Shown: positions 59,755 through 64,000 of the stretch, one piece after another
Layout of the letters: every line of letters starts with the position of its first letter
Position numbering within the stretch: the first letter of the stretch is position 1
From: Anaeromyxobacter sp.
GTDB taxonomy: Bacteria; Myxococcota; Myxococcia; Myxococcales; Anaeromyxobacteraceae
Reading direction: 5' to 3'
Assembly: GCA_016718565.1 (NCBI GenBank)
Contig: JADKCZ010000018.1
Span: 521,001-585,000 of the forward strand
Length of the DNA stretch: 64,000 nt
Notes under the pieces: model-generated
What the model saw: the letters and a program-made list of their open reading frames with translations, nothing else
Told to the model about the DNA's origin: nothing
Database searches by the model: none
Made by a program: the position numbers and the translations under genes

Positions 59755-60690
59755 GTGCCCCCCTCCGCCCGCGCCGAGGTGGCGCACCTCGACGCCGCCT
59801 CGCTCGAGGAGCTGCAGGCGCGCTACCCCGCCGAGTGGCAGGCGGTCGGCGAGGCGCTGGTGTCCGCCGCCGCGGCAGGCCGGCCGGAGGCGCTGGAGGC
59901 CTTCGTCCGCGGCGCCCGCGAGGCCGCGGCGCCCTGGCGGAGCCGCCTCCAGCGGAGCCACGGCCACCCGGAGGTGCTGGCCTCGGCGCTGCCCCGGCTG
60001 GCCGCCGCCCGCATGGCCACCCTGGCCATGGAGCGCACCCTGCTGTCCGCCGCCACCGGCCAGGCCGGCGGCACCGTGCGGCTGGGCCGGTGGAGCGGCA
60101 CCCTCATCCAGGCGCTCCTCTTCGGCCGCGGGCTGGAGCGCCGGCCGGTGCCGCTGCGCGCCTTCAGGCTGGTCTGGCCGCTGGTGACCCAGCGGCGCCT
60201 CCTCATGCCGCTGGTGCAGCCCCGCGGCATCTACTGCTTCTACTCGCGGGAGCTGGTGCGGGCGCTCGCCGCCCTGCTGGCCGGCCGGCCGGCCGTCGAG
60301 ATCGCCGCCGGCGACGGCACCCTCAGCCGCTTCCTCAGGGCCAGCGGCGCCGACGTGTCCGCCTCCGACGACCAGTCCTGGCGCCACGCCGTCTCCTACC
60401 CGGCCGACGTGGAGCGGCTCGACGCCGCCGAGGCGCTGGCCCGCCACCGCCCGCGCGCCGTGCTCTGCTCCTTCCCGCCGCCGGGCAACGGCTTCGAGCG
60501 GCGCGTCTTCACCACGCCCAGCGTGGAGCTCTACGTGGTGGTGACCACCCGCCACCGCTTCGCCGCCGGCGACTGGCAGGCCTACCAGGCCCAGCGGGCC
60601 TTCGACTGGGGCCCCGACGAGGGGCTCTCCCGCCTGGTGCTGCCGCCCGAGCTCGACCCGGCCGTGCTGGTGTTCCGGCGCAAGGCGTGA
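59755..60690 (+). CDS. Methyltransferase-like protein of unknown function
   Basis: The 311-residue protein starts at GTG 59755, 8 bases after slyD. Its first 180 residues are helical and unfamiliar. Near residues 180-215 the stretch AVEIAAGDGTLSRFLRASGADVSASDD matches motif I and the acidic loop of class I methyltransferases, and SFPPPGNGFERRVFTTPSVELYVVVTT may be motif IV. It is soluble. Substrate is not known. Confidence 0.6.
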   Translation: MPPSARAEVAHLDAASLEELQARYPAEWQAVGEALVSAAAAGRPEALEAFVRGAREAAAPWRSRLQRSHGHPEVLASALPRLAAARMATLAMERTLLSAATGQAGGTVRLGRWSGTLIQALLFGRGLERRPVPLRAFRLVWPLVTQRRLLMPLVQPRGIYCFYSRELVRALAALLAGRPAVEIAAGDGTLSRFLRASGADVSASDDQSWRHAVSYPADVERLDAAEALARHRPRAVLCSFPPPGNGFERRVFTTPSVELYVVVTTRHRFAAGDWQAYQAQRAFDWGPDEGLSRLVLPPELDPAVLVFRRKA

Positions 60691-60709
60691 GCCCGCGCCG
60701 CGGCCCGGC

Positions 60710-61108
60710 TCACCCCTCGTCGCCGCCCGCCTCGGCTGGCCGGCTGGCCCCCTCCGGCGGCGCCCAGCGCTCGGTGAGGACGCGCCACAGCCGGGCGATC
60801 AGCACCTCGGCCTCGCCGGCCTCCTCGTCCGGGATGCCGGGCACCGGCGAGACCCCGTGGAGCTGCGCCAGCCCCTGGATGGCGTACTTCAGGATGACGT
60901 CCTCGGCGAAGCCCGCGTCCAGCAGCCCGTCCCCGACCTCGCGCTCCGGCTCGCCGGCCACCAGCACGCAGGCGGCGCACCAGGTCGGGTCGTCGCCGGG
61001 CTGGCCCGGCTGGCGGCGCACCGTGAGGTGACGCGCCTGCGGGAGCGCCGGATCGTCGAGGTACAGGAGCCGCTCGTCGCCGCGGTCGCGCCAGGTGAAG
61101 GTGGACAT
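60710..61108 (-). CDS. Small protein of unknown function
   Basis: The 132-residue protein is mixed alpha/beta and soluble (MSTFTWRDRGDERLLYLDDP...WCAACVLVAGEPER). Two Cys (WCAAC) are present. No family is recognised. It follows the ferritin-like gene by 15 bases on the minus strand and may be in its operon. Confidence 0.6.
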   Translation of the reverse strand: MSTFTWRDRGDERLLYLDDPALPQARHLTVRRQPGQPGDDPTWCAACVLVAGEPEREVGDGLLDAGFAEDVILKYAIQGLAQLHGVSPVPGIPDEEAGEAEVLIARLWRVLTERWAPPEGASRPAEAGGDEG

Positions 61109-61123
61109 GCCGGGCAGGCGACC

Positions 61124-61642
61124 CTAGCCGCCGTCGGAGCCGGGCTGGTCCGCCTCCGCCTCGGTGAGGTCGGGACCCTTGGGCATCCCCTTGAGCCGCT
61201 CGGCCAGCATGGTCCGGTGCTCCGCCTCCTCCCCGCGCAGCTCCGTGAAGAGGTCCCGCACCGACTGGTCCTTCACGGCGCGGAGCGCGTCGTCGAAGAA
61301 GGTCCAGGCCTTCTCCTCCGAGGCCAGCGCCACCTCCATGGCGTCGCGGGCCGACATGAAGACCCGCGGCGAGCTCCGGTCGGGCGCCTCGGCGTCGTCG
61401 AGCTGCTCCAGCCGGACCCGGCTGGGCTGGTCCTGGAAGAGGGAGCGGCGGCGCGCCCTGAGCTGCGCCTCGTGCTTCTCCTCGTAGGAGCTCATCAGCT
61501 TGAAGACGTCGGCGGCGTCGCCGGGGTAGCGCCCGCCCACCACCTTGGCGAAGTCGGCGTAGCGCTCCCGCGCCTCCACCTCCATCAGGATGGCGAGGTC
61601 GAGCGCGTCGCGCAGGTCCAGGGTGGCGAAGTCGATGGCCAT
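61124..61642 (-). CDS. Ferritin-like / rubrerythrin-like diiron protein
   Basis: The 172-residue protein is all-helical. Diiron-type ligands recur in four helices: MEVEARERYADFA, SSYEEKHEAQL, ALASEEKAWTFFDDAL and LRGEEAEHRTMLAERL. There is no rubredoxin domain. Such proteins handle peroxide or iron in anaerobes. The ATG at 61642 starts MAIDFATLDLRDALDL. Confidence 0.85.
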   Translation of the reverse strand: MAIDFATLDLRDALDLAILMEVEARERYADFAKVVGGRYPGDAADVFKLMSSYEEKHEAQLRARRRSLFQDQPSRVRLEQLDDAEAPDRSSPRVFMSARDAMEVALASEEKAWTFFDDALRAVKDQSVRDLFTELRGEEAEHRTMLAERLKGMPKGPDLTEAEADQPGSDGG

Positions 61643-61742
61643 GTCTTTCCTCCTCCCGCGCCGGGTGGCGCGACGAGGCCCTATCATGCCCTCCCGGGGC
61701 GGGTCGGTGCTGCTTCCCGTTGGGGCGCGACGTCGGAGGGAG

Positions 61743-62498
61743 TCACCCCGCACCGAGCCTGCGCGCCAGCGCCCGCAGCGCCGTCTCCCAGAGCCGGGCC
61801 TCGCGCGGCGAGGGGCGTCCGCGCCGCAGCACGTCGCTGAGGTCGCGAACGGCGTGGCGCTCCGGCCCCGCCAGGAAGCGGCCGGCGCGCAGCAGCTCCC
61901 GCAGCACCTCCTCCAGCCGCGCCAGGTCGGCGTCGGTGGCCAGCGCCCCCTCCTTGCCCCGCGGCGCCACCCCGGCGGCCCGCCGCGCCTCGTAGGCATA
62001 GAGCAGCACCGCCTGGGCCAGGTTGAGCGAGGGCTGCGCCTGGCCGGTGGGGGCGGCCGACAGGTCGTGGCAGCGGTCCAGCTCCTCCCCGGTCAGCCCG
62101 CTCCGCTCCTCGCCGAAGACGATGGCGGTTCGCCCCGGCGCCCGCGCCGCCGCCTCGCGCGCCACCTCCTCGGGGAGCAGGCGGCGCTTGCCGCGCACCT
62201 TGCGGGCGCTGGTCCCGACCACCCAGGCGCAGTCGGCCACCGCCTCGTCGAGCGTGGCCACCAGCCGCGGCCGGTCGAGCAGCTCCTCGGCGTGCACCGC
62301 CACGCGCCGGGCGGTGGCGAAGTCGTGGGTGCCGAGCGCCACGATGGCCCAGTCGTCGAGGTCGAAGTTCCGCATGGCCCGGGCCACCGCGCCCAGGTTC
62401 TCGGGGTTGCGCGGTCGGACCAGCACCACCCGGACGGGCGAGGGCGACGCGGCCAGCGGCGACCCGGCGCCCAGCGATTCCGGAGACTTGGGTGTCAC
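61743..62498 (-). CDS. SpoU-family tRNA/rRNA methyltransferase (TrmJ-like)
   Basis: The 251-residue SPOUT protein has motif 1 RVVLVRPRNPENLGAVARAMRNF, motif 2 AIVFGEERSGLTGEELDRCH and motif 3 SLNLAQAVLLYAYEARR. A roughly 85-residue C-terminal helical extension follows, as in TrmJ. It 2'-O-methylates RNA, TrmJ acting at position 32 of tRNA. The start at GTG 62498 is a choice; an ATG at 62564 is also open but adds an unlike N-terminus. Confidence 0.9.
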   Translation of the reverse strand: MTPKSPESLGAGSPLAASPSPVRVVLVRPRNPENLGAVARAMRNFDLDDWAIVALGTHDFATARRVAVHAEELLDRPRLVATLDEAVADCAWVVGTSARKVRGKRRLLPEEVAREAAARAPGRTAIVFGEERSGLTGEELDRCHDLSAAPTGQAQPSLNLAQAVLLYAYEARRAAGVAPRGKEGALATDADLARLEEVLRELLRAGRFLAGPERHAVRDLSDVLRRGRPSPREARLWETALRALARRLGAG

Positions 62499-62639
62499 GG
62501 GCGGGATGCTACTCCGGGTCGTGGAGGAAATGGACCGACACCACGCGTCATTGTCCCGCGTCAATGCGATGGGTCATCCGAACCCTCTAGAGTCCGGGCG
62601 TTTTTCCTCCACCCCCTCCCCAGGTCCGAAGGAGTTCGA

Positions 62640-63260
62640 ATGTCGCTCGTCACCCGCCTCGCCCTCGCCCTCACCCTCTCCGCTCCCGCGGCCGCCTTCG
62701 CCGCCGGCGGCCACGACGGCGTCGGCTGCGTCGGCTGCCACGCCATCCACACCGCCAAGGGCGAGGTCATCTTCGCGGTGGCCGCCAACAAGGCCGACCT
62801 GAACCCCAAGACCAAGCAGCCCTACACCGGCACCACCGCCCTCTGCCTCGGCTGTCACCAGGAGTCGAACAAGGGCGGCCAGGGCTACGCCCCGGTGCAC
62901 GCCAACATGAGCCACCCGTACGGCATGGCCACGGTGGACCAGCGCATCGCCAAGGTCCCGGCCGAGCTGCTGCGCGACGGCGGCCGCTTCGAGTGCCTCG
63001 GCTGCCACGACCCGCACCCGTCCAACACGAACTTCAAGTACCTGCGCGTGGACACCGGCGCCAAGGGGCAGAACATGGACGCCTTCTGCGGCGTCTGCCA
63101 CCCCATCAAGGCCGACGCGGCCACGGTGAGCACCAAGCCGGCCCTCTTCACCTCCATGGACGAGACCGGCAACCGGGTGATGAAGGCCGCCGCGCCAGCC
63201 GCCGCCCCGGCGCCCGCCGCCAAGCCGGCCCCGGCTGCCAAGCCGGCCGTCAAGAAGTAG
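62640..63260 (+). CDS. Four-heme c-type cytochrome, periplasmic
   Basis: The 206-residue protein has a cleavable signal peptide (LALALTLSAPAAAFA) and four heme motifs: CVGCH, CLGCH, CLGCH and CGVCH. The spacing and CLGCHDPHPS segment resemble doubled CXXCH / NapC-NrfH-soluble-type cytochromes. The C-terminus is a flexible Ala/Pro/Lys tail. A strong AAGGAG lies 5 nt before the ATG. It likely shuttles electrons in the periplasm; the partner is unknown. A good terminator follows. Confidence 0.9.
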   Translation: MSLVTRLALALTLSAPAAAFAAGGHDGVGCVGCHAIHTAKGEVIFAVAANKADLNPKTKQPYTGTTALCLGCHQESNKGGQGYAPVHANMSHPYGMATVDQRIAKVPAELLRDGGRFECLGCHDPHPSNTNFKYLRVDTGAKGQNMDAFCGVCHPIKADAATVSTKPALFTSMDETGNRVMKAAAPAAAPAPAAKPAPAAKPAVKK

Positions 63261-63288
63261 GCCGCGGCGCCACCCGGCGCCTGCCCGA

Positions 63289-63320
63289 GCCCTCCGGCCG
63301 GCAGGCCGGGGGGCTTCGTC
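63289..63320 (+). terminator. Intrinsic terminator after the four-heme cytochrome
   Basis: A 12-bp stem, AGCCCTCCGGCC (63289-63300) with GGCCGGGGGGCT (63305-63316, one G-U pair), has a GGCA loop and ends in TCGTCGTTCC. This is the best terminator in the window. Confidence 0.7.
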
Positions 63321-63408
63321 GTTCCCGGCGCCGGGGCGCGCGCCCCCGGCAGCCCCCTCGTGCGCTGGCCGGTAGCGCGGCGGGCCCGGCTTCGGCTAAG
63401 GAAGGAAC

Positions 63409-63852
63409 ATGCCCTACACGGTTCGCTTCGCCTCGACCGCCGAGGACCGGGAACTCGCCTACGGCCTGCGCCGCGACGTCTTCGAGACCGAGCAGAACGT
63501 CCCGCGCCCGCTCGACCGCGACGTGCACGACCACAACGCCAACCACGTGGTGGCCATCGACGAGGCCGGGCGCTGCGTCGGCACCGGCCGCCTGGTGCGG
63601 GTCGACTCCCGCACCGGCCAGATCGGCCGCATGGCGGTGGCCTCGACCCACCGGCGCCTCGGCGTGGGCGAACAGGTCATCCACATGCTCGAGGAGCTGG
63701 CCAGCATGCGCGGCATCGGCGACCTCATCTGCCACGCGCAGCTGCCGGCCGTGCCCTTCTTCCGGCACCGCGGCTACGCGCAGGAAGGCGGGGAGTTTCT
63801 GGCCGAGGGCGTGCCGCACGTGGTGATGCGCAAGACCCTCGTCCACGGCTGA
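63409..63852 (+). CDS. GNAT-family N-acetyltransferase
   Basis: The 147-residue protein has the GNAT acetyl-CoA motif RMAVASTHRRLGVGEQVIHMLEE and the usual beta-strands before it (HNANHVVAIDEAGRCVGTGRL). The C-terminus (AVPFFRHRGYAQEGGEFLAEGVPHVVMRKTL) resembles ElaA-like GNATs. The acceptor is unknown. AAGGAAGG precedes the ATG. Confidence 0.9.
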   Translation: MPYTVRFASTAEDRELAYGLRRDVFETEQNVPRPLDRDVHDHNANHVVAIDEAGRCVGTGRLVRVDSRTGQIGRMAVASTHRRLGVGEQVIHMLEELASMRGIGDLICHAQLPAVPFFRHRGYAQEGGEFLAEGVPHVVMRKTLVHG

Positions 63853-63855
63853 GGC

Positions 63856-64000
63856 TCAGTTGAGCCAGGCCCGCGGCGCCGCCGGCCGGGCCGGGGCCTG
63901 GATGCCCATCAGGTCGAGCCCCTGGCGCGTCAGCAGGTAGCGCACCGTGCCGCTGCCCCGCGCCGTGTCGAGCTCGGCCTCGAAGGCCGGCCCGCTGATG
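63856..64000 (-). CDS. C-terminus of an unidentified protein, cut by the window end
   Basis: Forty-seven codons end at TGA 63858-63856. The visible end includes AFEAELDTARGSGTVRYLLT and QGLDLMGIQAPARPA, finishing AWLN. I do not recognise it. It converges with the GNAT gene after 3 bases. Confidence 0.6.
   Translation of the reverse strand, partial: ISGPAFEAELDTARGSGTVRYLLTRQGLDLMGIQAPARPAAPRAWLN

Noticed and set aside
61743..62564. ATG at 62564 as the start of the SpoU-type methyltransferase
   Set aside because: The added residues are unlike the family and run into the promoter region of the divergent cytochrome. GTG 62498 is preferred, though not proven.

Overview
The window is very GC-rich (above 70 percent) and packed with genes. 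Gene content points to a deltaproteobacterial-type Myxococcota close to Anaeromyxobacter: CXXCH cytochromes, a bacteriohemerythrin, an anaerobic-type lactate oxidation set, a hybrid histidine kinase, a Myxococcales-type DUF2378-like protein and HNH endonucleases of the kind that is multicopy in that genus. The genus is inferred from gene content, not from a marker gene. I see no rRNA, tRNA, CRISPR array, intact transposase or phage gene.

Layout. 1-2.6 kb: an AddB/RexB-like PD-(D/E)XK nuclease, cut by the window edge. 2.6-3.5 kb: a gene-free stretch with extraordinary poly-G tracts. 3.5-6 kb: bacteriohemerythrin, QueD/PTPS, a His-rich methyltransferase and a membrane protein. 6-8.6 kb: thiamine genes (thiE, thiG, thiS). 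8.6-9.8 kb: an HNH endonuclease pseudogene with a nonsense codon and a frameshift. 10-13 kb: a hybrid sensor kinase. 13-17.6 kb: a tightly overlapping MoxR-type cluster. 17.6-22.6 kb: pcm, an EamA exporter, a large protein built of carboxypeptidase-regulatory-like repeats, and a DUF2378-like protein. 22.7-27.7 kb: a TetR-regulated RND efflux pair. 27.7-30.1 kb: two tandem paralogous ABC substrate-binding proteins. 30.2-30.9 kb: a YqhA-like membrane protein behind a perfect FNR-type box.

31-42 kb is a coherent lactate-use island on the plus strand: LutA-LutB-LutC, a soluble methyl-accepting-type signalling protein with a small-molecule sensor domain, a LytS/LytTR two-component pair, a large FAD/Fe-S D-lactate dehydrogenase and a lactate permease. 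The likely logic is sensing, uptake and oxidation of lactate, with electrons passed to the respiratory chain.

42-43.7 kb carries a CGNR-type regulator divergent from a second EamA exporter. 43.7-56.9 kb is dominated by one roughly 3,900-residue repeat lipoprotein, transcribed toward a FlgO/CsgG-like protein. Its core is seven copies of a roughly 880-bp unit, each unit holding three Ig-like modules. One of two nearly identical adjacent copies carries a single-base deletion that breaks the frame. 57-64 kb holds a triheme cytochrome lipoprotein with a long Thr-Pro linker, a nitronate-monooxygenase-like enzyme, SlyD, a methyltransferase-like protein, a ferritin-like protein, a SpoU-type RNA methyltransferase, a four-heme cytochrome, a GNAT acetyltransferase and the 3' end of an unidentified gene.

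The most unusual features are the higher-order repeat protein with its frameshift, the poly-G region, hexanucleotide repeats coding Thr-Pro linkers in two unrelated genes, and several promoters that sit so close to start codons that leaderless transcripts are likely. I do not see a clearly new multi-gene system. The best candidate is the repeat lipoprotein and its FlgO-like partner.
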